Shown in pieces: positions 11,609 to 24,986 of a stretch of 64,000 nucleotides of DNA. This stretch comes from Pyrrhoderma lamaoense. Taxonomy: Eukaryota > Basidiomycota > Agaricomycetes > Hymenochaetales > Hymenochaetaceae. A model generated the notes under the pieces. The model worked only from the letters and a program-made list of their open reading frames with translations. It was not told the DNA's origin and searched no databases. A program made the position numbers and the translations under genes. Each line of letters opens with the position of its first letter. The first letter of the stretch is position 1. The stretch covers positions 124,001-188,000 of the forward strand of contig NBAZ01000018.1 of NCBI GenBank assembly GCA_002794735.1. The letters are read 5' to 3'.

Positions 11609-14600
11609 ATAGTTGATGTTGCTGGATTTACGAGTCCAGCTCTGACTGTTCCAGACTTCTATAGGCTTTAAGTAGTGAATATACTCTTATGCAGTGAATA
11701 TGCAAAGGGTTCTGAAAAGTAAGTCTCCATTCTCCTCTGTGTTCCAAAAGCAGTCATTTAGTAATAATTACATACATAAGAGATGCGTGACTTCTGAGTA
11801 ATACAGATTTTCGCGCGAGTTGTCTCCAGAGACGATTCGAGAGCACTGCATCTTTAACTTGAGCGTCTTTACGAAACTCTATTCGATGCCTTATCCGCGA
11901 TCAAAGTGGATGGTTCTATAGTTCTATAAAGCCCGCGCTTCCGAGTCAAGTCAGGCATCGAACTGGGCGCCATGGATTTGATGCGAATTCAGAAATGCAG
12001 AAATCGTTGACTCTGTGGCAGACAACAGGTTGCTAAAAGTTACTAAATGTCCAAGTTCAGGATGTTGTTGCTGGGGCACGCAAGATACGGCTAAGACCGT
12101 GATGCACGCTTAAAGTTATTGAGGAGAATAAGCTCCATTGACCAGTCAGTTCTTTTTCGGATCCAGAGAAGCGCACAAAATCTTATCATTAGCGAATGAA
12201 TATTAAAGCTGAGTGGAAAGGTTTTTTTTTCAAGGCCGGTCTAGCTCCATAAGGATACCCCATGATGATCTTCGTGAACAAATGAAGGGTCCAAGATGGT
12301 CTCAGCAAAGCAAGTCGCTTCGAAGGGAAGACTAATTCCAGTACAGTCAGCTCGTCTTTTTACTCGACGATCGACTTTGAAATCTCAAGTTTTCATAACC
12401 AGAAAATTATCGGGATCACACGAAAAGTCATATCTGTCCACTCTCCATTCCTATTCATCTGATATACGCTTTTCTGTATCATTTACAGTCATTGTTGACG
12501 TAAGAGAGATACCCCCAGATCCGTTCTAAACTCGCGGTGCTTCGCGGCGAATAATTAGTACTGAATTGAAGGGAAGTTAAAGTTAAACGGAGTCTAATCC
12601 ACGTTCTTTGCCCCCCCTTTGCATATCAATAGGGCTAGGTACAACGGTCTCAAATGCGGTTTATTTGTGCTACTTTTTGATCGTTTTCTCTCTTTCAAGC
12701 TGGATCGGGTCAAATCAGTATACACCTTTAAAAGACTGCTTGAACTGCTTTCTAGAAAGTCTCGATCCATCTTCTCCCGAATGTGTCGAACCTGGAATCC
12801 GAAACACGGGAAGAAACGAAGCCGCGGGGATCACCGACAGCGGCTTTGCCGTATAGTATGAAAACGGAGGGAACGGGAATAGGACTGATCAGCTGAGAAT
12901 TCGAATAGCGTCTCCCCGAAAGATCCATCGGCGCTTACAAAATGTTGTTGAAGATGGAACAAAGAATATGTCTCGGCTTTCACATCTACTTCAATTAATC
13001 TGGGTTTATTCCTCATGCCATTCATGATTATTTGTATTTTTTATCCTTCGTCTTCTGTCGTTTAACATCGTCGGAATATGTGGTACAATCCTGGCATCCG
13101 GTTCGGAAGAGACAATACTGCCTACCGACTTTCGTTCTCATACGTCACAACTCATGCGTGTAAATCAATGTGCCCAGAGACGATTTTGACTGAGGTGACT
13201 TGTAGGCAAAGAAGTTCTTAAAATTTTGCCAACATAAACGATGTCGGGCCGTGTGAAGAGTCAATTGTACACTGAACAAAAGAATAACAGAAGGCTGACG
13301 AAGCGAAGAGAGCAGATGGCCAATATGTTCTTATTTCCTTATACACGGATTGAGCTCGATGCATCACCTTTCTGGTTGATATTTACGCCGCAAGGAAGAT
13401 GGAAGCATAACTCACGAGATCCCTTGACGCATTCAGACGCACCCAGAGCGCTGTCCATCTTGATGAAACATGATGTCCTTACGCGAGACTTTATAAAAAA
13501 TTCATATCACACCGGACTCCCGGATGGTTCTATCATCCACGTATGAAAATGAATTGCGTGTATTATATATGTATGTGTACATGCGTCAATCCAGTCAATC
13601 ACTTCTTGTCACTAATTCCTAGATATTTACAACAGATTCGAAGTTCTAAATTAAACAGTCAATTGAGACGAAGTCGGGATTATTGTGGATAAGAAGAAAT
13701 ATTGAATATATTGCAGGAGCAAGATATCATATCATAGTACTCATTTGATCCGCTGATACGAAATGGCGGGATTTCCTAATCTTGATAGTGCGCAGCATCA
13801 TTATCATCATGTGTTTTGATAATGATGAGGGACAAACATCTGCATCGTGGCGTCAAGCAGCGAATAAAATGCCACAAGAAACTGAAAACAATTTTCGTTC
13901 GTTGGCGAACTTCCATTCGACAATATTCTGTCTATCCGATCACTTGTCCGGTCAAGTCATATTTCACGTTTGCTCATCAATTCAGATAACGCAGAATATG
14001 AAATTTCATTCACTTGAACCATGTCTAATTTTGTATGCGCAAATCTTTGAGGTAGATTTTAACATCTCGTTATTATTTTCCCAGCGATCCTCAACAGATC
14101 TTGCTCTCATACTCACGTCCCTCCTTCTTGTCGGCGTCGGCGACAATTCAGGTATTTTGAGTACCGGACACAATACCCTATCCGGCATCATAGATATCTT
14201 TATAATCATATACAAGGTATCCTTCGGGTTCGTCCTTGCGTTCTTCTTTTTAATTAAACATCCTCTTTCCTACACACAAGAACAAATTCAGATCCTTCGT
14301 TCCTTCTTCAACCCATAATAACTTCCGGTTTACCGTTCTTTGAGACTCTGAGTTGAGAATCTAGCTCAGTTGTTCCGGAAGTGCATATTCTCAATATGGA
14401 TATGTGGTTCGGAGCGGGATCGGAGGAAGACAAATTTTCCCACACTGCAAGTGTCTATTGAGCATCCCGGGATCCAAAAAGACCAGCCCACCACGGTCTG
14501 AAGGGAACATGTGGCAACAAAAGTCAACTCCGATTTGCAGCAGATCTGAGAGCTTGGCCATACTTTCACATTCTATTATTTGAGGCTAAAAATAACGATT

Positions 14601-15800
14601 GGGACTGGTTGGTTGGGACAATCCCAGTTAATTGCTTTGTTATTGTTCCTCGTGGTTTTCATAGACTTTTTCTTCTATTCCGTCGCTTACCTCTAATTCA
14701 CATTGACGGTGACATATCCTTTTTGAAGTTCTTCGTGGCGTGTGTGGACTTGCTGTTTGGAACTCCGGGGAGCGGGCTGAAAACCTGATACCTAGAACGT
14801 CCGATGCTGTGCCTGTCTGGATAGAGACAGGGCTTAAACTCTAAAAGTGGGAAAGACAGGGAGGGAAAGCAAAACAAAATACGCGAGAAACAAGGTTGAA
14901 GACTTACAGAAGGGTAAGGGGAAAGTCAAGTGTGTAGACTGGTTAAGGGAAGTTCAGTAAAGAAGATAGAACTCGCCTTCGCCCTGTGGAAATTAGATAC
15001 ACGACCGTCGGTTGGTTCGGGGTTCTTTTGACGCGAAGAGAAATTCTCGGAGCTGGAAAGATGGAAATACCGGTGAGTTGTGAGTGCGTGTGCGAGAATA
15101 CGAGGTGCAGAGATGCAGCGAGTGGGCTCGTAATATTGGTGGAATGCTATTGAACCCGGGAAAGTAGAGAGCCGCCTCCGCTCCGAGTCTGGTACGTCGT
15201 AAATCTTCGCGTCTTCCTTTTTGTCCTTCGTTTCCTGTGCCACCTCGTTCCTCGTCCCCTTGTTACTTTGTTATATCGTTTGTTTCTCGCACCTCTTCTT
15301 TACCGAGTTCTTTATTGACTTCCCGCAATTACGGCGCTTCTAGGCTCCATATCTTATCACCAAATTAATCTGATGCTGCTATGTTATTTACCTTTCTCCT
15401 CCTCCCCCCTTTCTTGGTGAAATGAGGGTGGTGTTATTAGTCGACGTCGTGTTCAATATTCTAATTCTAATTCCCTAATTTTCGGGGTGTTCTATCGAGA
15501 AAGAAGATGGAACAGATAGTGAGAACAAATTTTGACGAGAGTTTTTGCAATTAAGGTATGATCAGCAACCTCTTTTCATTTGTCCTTTCCACGACGTCAT
15601 TGCATGCAAACACGACCCATTGCATGCAAGAAATACCCTCTCTTCGCACTCCGCACTTCGTTATTATGTTAATAATTTTCGTATTTCATTCATTTGTGTT
15701 TCTCACGTTTTCTCACTATCCTCCGTCTGTTTCCTTTTTCTTACAAAATTATTACAAATTATGATATTCATCTTCTATTTAAACTATAAACGTTTTAAAT
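11609..15800. other. Gene-poor stretch, no supported gene
   Basis: About 4.2 kb of ordinary composition carries only isolated open frames: 77 codons at 12296, 82 at 12608, 101 at 13241, 178 at 13782 (+) and 105 at 14926 (-). None shows a domain motif or good splice partners. The 13782-14318 frame is hydrophobic toward its end but has no family signature. I see no terminal repeats, integrase or reverse-transcriptase motifs. It may be intergenic sequence or decayed genes. Confidence 0.4.
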
Positions 15801-17510
15801 CCCCTAAACGCGCTTCTTAAACTCCTCTTCCTCTCCGCAATTCGGCTTAATCGGGTGAAGGAGTGGGAGGGAGGGAGAGGGGATGAACAAAAGAAAGGAG
15901 GGAAGAGGGAGGCAAAAAAAATCGAAGCTGATTTCCAAGACAGGAAAGAAATATAAATTTATACAATTGGGACGCTCTATTCGGAGATGAGGATTTGGAA
16001 AGAAGTGACGAGACGGGAACGGATATACGATTATGGATAGATGTTTATACGGATTTGGATAACGAGTATGGGTTATGAAATTGTTTGTAAAGAGCTGTTT
16101 TGGACAGATGGATTGACGGTGGGTGGCGGGAGACAAGGGAAGAGAAGAGAAGTTTGAGAAAAGTAGGAGTGGAAGGGAGATCCTCCTTCAAGGAGAAATA
16201 ATGGCCTCTCTCCTTTTTCTTAAAATATCTTCGAAATACGGTTTTTCGAAAGAAAACAAAAAACTTGGGAAGGGAAAATACCGGTGACTATGCGATTCTT
16301 TGTTTCTTTACATGTTTCATGTTAACATGTATTTCAACCTTCTTTTCTATTTTCTTTGACTTTACTGGAAACTCGTTTCTATATCTTTATTTCGGGCTGA
16401 TTTTGATAAGTTGATGAATGAAGGTAATTAGCAGCCTTCTTTTCGAGTTGCATATAGCCGACCCAGATTGATTAACGAAAGAACTCTAATGTGGGGTTTG
16501 GTTAGAAACAGAGAGGCGAAGGAAGTAGTAAGGGAACGAGGAGTGTGTGTTAGTTTAGAAAGGCGCTTCCTCCCTTCTTTCCTTCCTTCTCTGTGGTTTC
16601 GAGTCGTTTCTTACTTTTTTATTATAATTGTTGTTATTGTGAACTTCTATTCTTCACTAAATCGAAGTTTACTGAGTTGTTGGCTCCTCACCCACTCCCT
16701 CACCTTTCCCTTTCCTTTTTTTCCCCCTTCTTTTTCTAACCTTCCTCTTTAGCCGACCGTCTGTCCTTTTTTTCCGAAGTAGGAAGATATGTAAGAGGAA
16801 GAAGAAGGGAGAAACGGAGGATCGGGTTTTTAGTATATTCCTCCTCTCTCTCTCTCTTTCTGTTCTTCTTTTCTTCCTCCTACCCTACACTTCCTTGTTA
16901 TCTCTCTTCCTGCCCTCCTGTCCCGAAGTGGGACTGCTGCAGATCTCTTACAGCAGGAGGGACGGGAAAGAGAGTGGCACGAGGGGAGGAAGAGGGAGAG
17001 GGAGGAGAGGGAAAAGAAAAAGAAGAATAGATGCGTAAGGGTCGAAGAGCGATGTGAATCTTAGACGGGGAGGTAGGGGAGATAGATGAGAGTCGGGAGA
17101 AAAGGAGAAATTGAGAACTGGCGAAGCTGGGAGAAGGGGTGTACGAGATGTGAGAAGTGAGAAAGAAGGAGGACGAGAATGAGGACGAGAATGAGGAGGA
17201 TGGGAGAACAGAAGGTCCGGGTTTTTGGAAGGGATCTTGGAGTAGATAGGCGAGATGAGAGATGAAGGGACGAGGGACGGAGGACAAGGGGAAAGGGGAG
17301 GGGGAGGTGGAACGAGAGACGAAGTAAAAGGGACTCTTGGGACTGAAGAGCGTCCCGCCGGGGCGAGTAGTAGCTTAAGTTTAAGGGAAGCAAAGGATCA
17401 GCACGGGTTTATCTGCTGCTTACTTCAATATCAGGACTAGTTACACACAACATCTAGACTACATGTATACGTGATGTACTTTTATGTACGGCTCGCCTGG
17501 CCGCCTGTGT

Positions 17511-17570
17511 ATGTGTCTCTATGTGTGCGTGCATGTATGCGTATGTCCATGTCTGTGTCTGTGTGTCTAT
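17511..17570. repeat. Degenerate TG/ATGTG simple repeat
   Basis: About 60 bp of alternating TG-type words (TATGTGTC, TGTGCGTGCATG, TGTCTGTGTCTG). Confidence 0.7.
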
Positions 17571-18498
17571 ATGCTCATAACCACTAAACACCTTTATGCT
17601 CTCTAAGTCTATACATGTAAATCATAAAACCCCTAGATACATCATCACCTTATAACTCATTTCCTCCGGAGCTCATTCTTCCATGAAGGACTCTTACACT
17701 AAGTCTTCTCGTCCGGACGTCTATCCTCAGGTCCAACTCTCAAAGACAGATGTACAGACAGAAGGAAGAGGAAGGAAAGGGTCAGGAAAGTCCAGCTCCT
17801 AAGTCTGTAAGTATCAAAGGACAAAAGGACAAGAGGACAAAAGAAAAAGAGAAAAAGGGAAAAAAGGGGGTTTTTTGTATGGAAAGCTAAGGGTCGACTA
17901 ACTCGTAAGGACTCTTTTTTAATTCTTTCTGGACTTTCCAGAGATGATCGTATCCCAGACTTCAGCTCTAGCCCTTTATTATCCTTTTTACTTTCTTTCT
18001 CTTCCCTTTTCTCGCTGTATATGAGGGGTCGTATAAGCTGTGTACCCTTGTAGACTGTACCTAAATAACATATCAACTCGTAACTCTGCGTTAATTATCT
18101 GGTTTTAAATCTATTTCCTCTATTTGTTTTATTTTTTTTTTGGTTTGGAGTGAATGTGGGTGTGGAGGTAGGTCCAAGCCAAGCCCAAGCCCAACCTTCC
18201 TCCTCCTCCTCACCCCACCACCCCTCTATCAGTTATTATAAATTTCACTACTAACTTCAAGACGTTAACACATGTGGTATTTCTCACGATGGTGGTGGGG
18301 TGGCGGTAGATTTATCTCATCCATCATCTATCGTATAATAGCAGATTCTTAACCTACCAGTCCCTACGTCGATATCAATGTCGATGACGATGGTGATGGT
18401 GATCTAAGTTATGAAGTTATTGAGTTATGAAGTACACGTACATTGTACATGTACATGTTACTTGCACGAGACGTTCGTGACGTGCTTTTACGATAAAC

Positions 18499-18527
18499 AC
18501 GAATCACGAATCACGAATCACGAATCA
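18499..18527. repeat. CACGAAT tandem repeat (4 units)
   Basis: The 7-mer CACGAAT is repeated four times head to tail, followed at once by TTCGTC repeats (about 18531-18548). Confidence 0.85.
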
Positions 18528-19100
18528 CCCTTCGTCTTCGTCTTCGTCCCCGTTTTTTTGTTTTCGCTTTCGTCACATTTAGACGTTAGACAATAGACGT
18601 TAGACGTCAAGGTCTTAATTATCAGTTATTAAACATTAACCGTCATCAAATACCACTGACCATTAGATATTAGGAATTTAGATATAAGATACAAAATACT
18701 AACCGTCCTCCACGAAAAAAAAGGCAACTTCATCCCTCAGACCCGTTAAGTGTACCCAACATCAACATCATCGTCCCCAAGAATCTTCTTTTCTTTTCTT
18801 TTTTCGATATAGTCAATGATCAATGATTGATGATTAATGAGTTATATAACGTCATATTACAAAATATACAGTCCTTTTTCTCTTTTTTGGGGTCAAAAAG
18901 TCAGAGTTAAGGTAGCTCGCAGAAATAGAAGTCAAAGTAGTAATAAAGGTAGAAAGTAGAGTGAGTATATACACGAACCCAACCATAAAAAATATGTGTG
19001 TGTGTGTATGTGGAGGGGGGGGGATAAAGGATAACGATATGATTGAAGTTAGTTAAACTAGAAGTAGAGTGAGGGGGTTCGATGCGTTGTTATGTTTATG

Positions 19101-19140
19101 TTGTGGTGTTGTGGTGTTGTGTGTGTTGTGGTGTTGTGTG
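19101..19140. repeat. TTGTGGTG tandem repeat
   Basis: A 40-bp G/T-only tract built from TTGTGGTG and TTGTGTG units. It lies 40 bp before a C13 homopolymer (19178-19190). Confidence 0.8.
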
Positions 19141-20500
19141 TAGAGTGTACGGTGCATGAGCTCTCTAGGTCCCCAAGCCCCCCCCCCCCCACTCCGGTGC
19201 CCCTGGTCTTTGGAAGACACGCAGAAATCGCTTGTCGATAGTCGACAGTCGACAATCGGTAGTTGATGGTAAGATGCCAAACGACAGACGACAGACGACA
19301 CACGGCAGTTGGTAAATGGTAGATGGTAGATGGTAAATGATAGATAAGATATTAAAGCGTATAGAAACAAATAATAAAAGGTATATACACATATAAAAGA
19401 GTATACAAAAGGGGTGAAAATTAATATATATATGTATAGTGTGTGATATGTACTCGTACGTAGAAAAGTAAGAAAGTAAGAAGTGAGAGAGAGATAAACT
19501 GTGAGAGATATTGAGATTGAGATTGAGACTGATAGAGAGAGAGAGAGAGATTAGGGGATGTTAAGAGAAAGGAAAACAAGAGATAATGAGATTATGTGAA
19601 CATGTGAAAAAGAGAAAGTGAGAAAAAGAACCGATCCACGCAAAAAAAAAAAGGAAAATAAAGGAAAGATAGAATGGGTGGTGCTACTCCCCGTCCCTGT
19701 CCCTGCTCCCCAGCATCTCATCTCAATGCTGGAGTCCCCGTGAGTCATCCTGTCGTCAGCCGTCAGGCAATCGAATCGTTAGTGATTGGTTCTCAGTACC
19801 ACAAAGATTCAGATTCAATCCGATTCAGAATTTCAAAAAGGGCTCTCAAGATTAAACCGTCAAAAAAAAAAAATGCAGTGAAGGATATATATATATAAAA
19901 AAAAAAAACCCAAGTTTAAATCGGGATTTACGTGTACCGTGTACCGTGTGTACAAAAAACAAACAAAAAACAGAAAGGGGGGAGCGTACAAATGAACAAA
20001 TGAACAAATGAACAAAGTAGAAAAAAAATATGAGAACAGCAAGTGGAAAGAAACAAAGAAAGATTGAAGACAGGGAGAAAGAAAAGCCATATAAGGAACA
20101 TATAAGGAACACACATAAAGACACACATATATGAAAAAAAAACGTATAGAAAGAAAGAAAGGAAAACGGATAAGATGTGGAGCTTAGTCGAAAGCGGAGC
20201 TTTAGAAGTTGGCGGCGGGCGGTGGGTAAAAAGTAAGAGAAGAAAAAGGGATATAAGGCAAAGAGATAGAAATCCCCCGATGAGTGGAGGTGGGGAGGGA
20301 GGGGCGATAGCGTAAGAACAAAGGTATTAAAAAGATAAAAGATGAGTGATCAGAATGGTAAGAGTAGGAGTAAGAGTAAGAGTAGAAGTAAGAGGACGAG
20401 AAGATAGATAGTGGAGTATCATATCACACCATGTCAACCAAACAACAACCTAACACAAAAAAAAGAAAAAAAGGGATAGTTGTGACAAGAAAGAAACTTG

Positions 20501-20543
20501 CATATGTGTGTACGTGTGCGTACGTGCGTACGTGCATGCATGC
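20501..20543. repeat. Perfect alternating pyrimidine-purine tract
   Basis: Forty-three bases alternate strictly pyrimidine/purine (TG, CG, TA and CA steps, with GTACGTGC words repeated). Such tracts are the known sequence requirement for Z-DNA under negative supercoiling. It lies about 740 bp beyond the stop codon of the transcription factor. Confidence 0.8.
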
Positions 20544-21279
20544 CCTGAGTAGGAAGAAAAGAGGTGGGGGCGGGGGATCCAAGGATCCAAAGAGCCAGGG
20601 GAGAGGAGGAAAGGAGTTATGATGTATTTTATAGTACGAACAAAGGGGGGAGGGGTGAGTGTTCGGAGGCGGGGCGGGTGTTGGATCCGTCTACAGGTCG
20701 ATGTTAAGACCACCACCACCGTCATCAGCGACGTCCCACCGAGGTATTGGAGTAAAGGGTCGAAAGGAAGGATGGGAAAGGAGAGAGAGAAGGTTGGGAG
20801 GGTAGCCTTAAGGACAGTTAGGACCGGTTTGTTACACATGTCCGAATTCGTGTCCACTGTCCAGCGTCTGTATATACACGTCGGGCTTCCCCGCTGTCCG
20901 TTGCCCTGTATACTTTGTACACCCAGCACCGAGTCCGTCCTCGTACGTCTAAGGTCGGCAGCGGAGGGGGAGGGGAAGCAAGGCAAGTAAGCTACGGCCG
21001 TTAGCGAGCCGGAACCCAGAGACGGTACGGGCAGGGGGGAGGGAGCTTAACAGAAACAGAGCAAGTCAGAGTCGCAATCACGTTCTTATTCTTGCCAGTT
21101 TCGCATTTCCAACACCTCCCCTCCCAGTTCCTAGTTCCCAGTTCTCAATTTCCAAGAACCTCCAACCTCCCCCGCCTTCACTCCTTCGCCCTCCCCACTC
21201 TCCAAAACTTCCCATCTACACCCAAACTCTTCACTTCTTCTTTTTTCTTTTTTTTCAAACTCTCTCTGTTTCCCTCCGC

Positions 21280-24200
21280 TCACTTATACAACCCAAACAA
21301 ACCACTATACCCATCCCCAACGTCTTCGATCCCTCCTCCTCCTCCTCCTCCTCCCCCAGCACCACCTCCCGTACCAACGCCAACGCCAATCGATCCAAGT
21401 CCTCCTCCACCACCACCGCTACCAGCGCCAACGACAGTACTCATCCCTCCTCCTACTGCGTTTCCTGTCCCTGATGAGTTACCGGTAGAGTCACCACCAC
21501 GTCGTCTCGTCATCACTTCAGACATAGGACTTCCGCTTCCTCCTCCCGCTCCTCCTGCTCCTGGTCCTCCGTTATTGTTCCCACCGGGACCTCCGACGCC
21601 TATATCGCCCGACCCGAAGATCATACTCTGCTGGTGCTGCATATGATGTTGTTGCTGTTGTTGTTGCTGCTGCTGTTGGTGGTGGTGGTGGTGGTGAGGA
21701 AGCGGAAGAGGGGCTGCATATAATGCTGTTGCTGCTGCTGCTGCTGTTGCTGATGCTGCTGGTGCTGGTGATGCTGAACATGCGACAACTGCTGGTGTTG
21801 ATGATGTCCACCATGTCCACCGTGTCCGATCCCTACACCTCCCATCCCTACACCAACGCCAATACCTCCCAACCCAACACCGACACCTCCTAACCCGACG
21901 CCAACACCTCCAAGACCGACTGAGCCGATACCTCCCATACCTATACCCCCAACCCCAACCCGACTCCGACGCCGTGTGCGGCTGCTACGACTGCTGCTTG
22001 CGCCTGTGCTTGGCTTGGGCTTGGGCTTGGGCTGCTTGTTGTGCGTGGGCATGGACGTGTGCATGAGCATGAGCATGAGCGTGTCTCTCCCTCTCGCTCT
22101 CTTGTTCCTTCTTCATCTTCCGCCATTGTTTTCTCATCTCTTTAAATTCTGTTTTTTCCCCAAAAATAAAGTGTAGAGAGAGAAGAGAGGGGGAGGAGGC
22201 GTTAGAGGTTTAGTTCAGTTAGGGTGTTTCCAGGATTGATAGATAGAATAAAAATAAAAGTAAAAATAGAAATAGAAATAATGAGAATGAGATATATTAA
22301 TAAAAATAACTCCAAGTCCAAAAAAAATCAAAACACTAACCACTAGGATGCCTCTTCGGTCCATGTCTCTGCATACTAACATGCGCGTTCAAATGATTCA
22401 GCGTGCCATACGCCTTGGTACACCCCACAAAACTACACTGATACAACCTCTCAATCTCATCGTACCTCCTCCTCGGTCGCTTACGGACCGTGTTCCCAGG
22501 TAAGGAAACAAACGAGTACGTCTTTGACGCGTCGACTACCAAGTGGTGGTGGTGGTTGTTCGCGTTGTTCGCGCTGTTGTTGGCGCCCATACCTGCGCTC
22601 AAGTGGCCTACAAGACCGTTGTTGTTGACGTTTGAGTTGAGGCCTACGACGAGACCGTTGTTCGTCGGGTTTCCTCCTCCCATACCTGTTGAACCTAGTC
22701 CACCTAAACCGTTACCAGCACCACCGCTGCTTCCGCCGCTCCGATTCCGGATAGGCTACCACCACCAAGTCCGAATCCCATCCCGTTCAACCCGTTCAAT
22801 CCACCGTGTCCACCGTGTCCGTGAGTCAATGTATGCGGTAACATCCCTCCGTGATGAGGATGAGGATGATGATGTGAGTGATGAGACCCAAGACCGAGTA
22901 ACGAAGAACCAGAGGAGGAACTAGAAGGTGGGGCACCACCATGCGCTTGTGACTGTCCATGCACTCCATAACCACCACCACCATTACCACCACCACCACC
23001 ATTACCACTACCACCATATCTTTGTCCACCACTTCCACCCCGAGTATGTCCATGTCCGTCATTAGAGAGTGTGTATCCAAACACGCTGTCTCCGTTATCT
23101 CCAGCACCGGTAGGCCCAGTGGTCGAGTTCGCACCAGCACCACCAGCACCACGTTCATAGTACTCATAATCACCGTCGTACTCATACGCTCCCATCGACG
23201 ATCCAGTCGTAGGCCTCAAATCAACCTCATACGCGTCCGTCCCATCTCCGACAGCTCCGACAGAATCCACTCCCATTCCTCCCATTCCAGTCGAGCCTAA
23301 GCCTCCTCCTGCACCGGTACCACCGACACTGAAAGTCGTCCTCACAGGACTATAGTCAAACGGGTTTCCGGCGCCGGTACCGTACCGAGAAGACGAAGAG
23401 AGAGGTCTCCCGTCGTCCTCCGCCGCTCCTTCTGGCGAGAGCGAAACAGGACCACCCGGTGGGGCAGCTCCCCAACCTTGATCCTGCGAGTGCGAATGCT
23501 GCTGCTGTTGCTGTTGTTGTTGCTGGTGGTGATGATGATATGAAGGAGAGGAGGAGGAGGAAGGGTGTTGTTGCAGGGGCGGCATATCCGACGAGACGCG
23601 GTGAAGAGTGAAAGAGGAAGAAGAGGAAGAAGAGGAGTAGCTCTTAATAGGTGATGACATACTACCTGACCCGGTGGTCGTAGTATTAGTGAGAGGAGTA
23701 GGCGTAGGCGTAGTTGTAGAAGAGAGACCGTCTGAAGAAGCCGGTCTACGATTTAAGAAGGATGAGGACGAGGTGTTCACACTCGAACCAGCCCCTCCGC
23801 CAAACCGATGGTGGTGAGGGTTATGGTGGTGAGTGAACCGTTCCGGTAACGAAGAAGAGGAGGAAGCAGAAGCGAGCATGGATGTGCCCGTGGGTGAGTG
23901 GAGAGAGTGCAGTGAGGAGGAAGAAGTCTGGTGTCTTAATGTTGTTGCTGCTGATGATGATGAGAGAAAGTGGCTGAGAGAGGAGAGGACGATGAGCCGT
24001 TGTTGTTGTTGTGAGTAGCGGGACCGGAGATGGCGTGGTGTTGAGAGTGGAAGGTATTAATGTTAGATAGCGAACTGTGAGTGGCGGCGGTGTTCGGAGA
24101 GGGGACCTGGGGTGCATTGCTTTCGAAAGGGACGTGCTCCTGCTGGGGTTGCGTGAGGTAGTCCGGATGGTGTCTCGAAGGGGGAGGAGAACAAGGATAT

Positions 24201-24986
24201 CCTATGGGCGTGCCGGACAAGAAGGGGGACGGGGCGAGAGCAGAATAAAGGAGATCAAAGAGTCAGTGTCCAGTTACGGAAGGGAGTGAGTGAGAGAGAG
24301 AGGAGAGAGAGTAGAAAGATAACGGAGGGAAAACATACCAGATAAGGCTGTGGCGGCTGTGGCGGATTTCGAATGCGAAGAAGAAGAGCGTAAAGACAAA
24401 AAAAGTGAGAGAAGGGGGAAATGAAAAAGAGGGGGAGGCGCAAAAAAAGGAAAACAGAGTCAGATTAGAGTTTTCAATATGGCAGTGCATTCCCGAGGGT
24501 CGGGAGTTGGGGGGAAGGGGGGGGCAGAGGGAGAAGGAGAGGAGAGAGAGAGAGATGAATACGTACTGGGAGAAGAGGAGTATATGCAGAGCTGACGATC
24601 GGCACCGGGTCTCCTCGAGATAGAGGAGGAGAGAGGGGATACAGAAGAGGGAGGGACGGGCGAGAAGAGAGCCGATGTCGGGGTGTGCACGGAGGAGAGC
24701 GCAGAGGACGGGAAGCGGGCGCTGGGGGAGCAGTACCGGGCGGAGAGAGCTGGGAGGGGCTGTTGGTGGAGTCGGAGGAGAGAGAAGCCAGGTTGAAGGA
24801 AGAGTGCTTGCGAAGAGAGAGAGGAGGAGGACGGGAATTCCTGCTGAGCGAGCTCGTGCTCGTGCCCGTGCTCGATGCGGTCAAAGGGGTAGCCGTGGAC
24901 GCAAAGCCGTCTTTCTCTGGAGGAGGGGTAGCGAGAGGGTTGACTGGCGAGGGGGAGTGGTCAGACGACGCAGAGGAGGAGAGCAT
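21280..24986 (-). CDS. CON7-like C2H2 zinc-finger transcription factor (frame disrupted in this assembly)
   Basis: The core is the exon ending at 22341: RKRPRRRYDEIERLYQC, then a C2H2 finger (C-x4-C ... H-x5-H) with AYGTLNHLNAHV, spliced (intron 22149-22340) to EFKEMRKQWRKMKKEQ. This basic-finger-basic block matches the CON7 family, known in Magnaporthe to control morphogenesis and infection genes. The N-terminus (MLSSSASSDHSPSP, from 24986) and the middle and tail are Ser, Pro, Gln, His, Gly and Asn repeats, as in many fungal activators. The conceptual frame breaks five times, each repaired by one added base in a short run: about 23936-23940, 22738-22748, 22012-22013, 21946-21950 (C5 on +) and 21710-21713 (G4 on +). 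The tail ends GYSGLFGLYK. Varied third positions in its Gly codons argue that it is coding. The intron(s) between about 24560 and 24200 are not resolved. It is the only convincing gene in a 31-kb stretch. Confidence 0.7.

Larger units (their letters stand above)
15800..21279. other. Simple-sequence flank downstream of the CON7-like gene
   Basis: The 5.5 kb left of the transcription-factor stop is dominated by purine-only or pyrimidine-only runs and short tandem words. The + strand is strongly G/A-rich at 16.9-17.4 kb, 19.4-20.4 kb and 20.6-20.8 kb, and C/T-rich at 16.55-16.75 kb and 21.1-21.3 kb. No open frame has a believable protein; frames are open because stop codons are rare in such tracts. 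Part of this is likely 3' UTR of the transcription factor. Confidence 0.45.

Noticed and set aside
13782..14318. 178-codon plus-strand frame with a hydrophobic end
   Set aside because: No domain signature, no homologous-looking block, atypical start context. Could be chance; not listed as a gene.
18499..18527. CRISPR-like regular repeat
   Set aside because: A 7-bp unit in direct tandem without spacers, in a eukaryotic genome; a plain microsatellite.
21092..21646. Plus-strand Pro-rich 184-codon frame
   Set aside because: It is the antisense of the Gly-rich tail of the CON7-like gene; Pro runs mirror Gly codons.
22490..23300. Plus-strand Thr/Ile- and Trp-rich frames
   Set aside because: They are shadows of the minus-strand His/Gly/Ser repeats and have no splice sites or motifs of their own.
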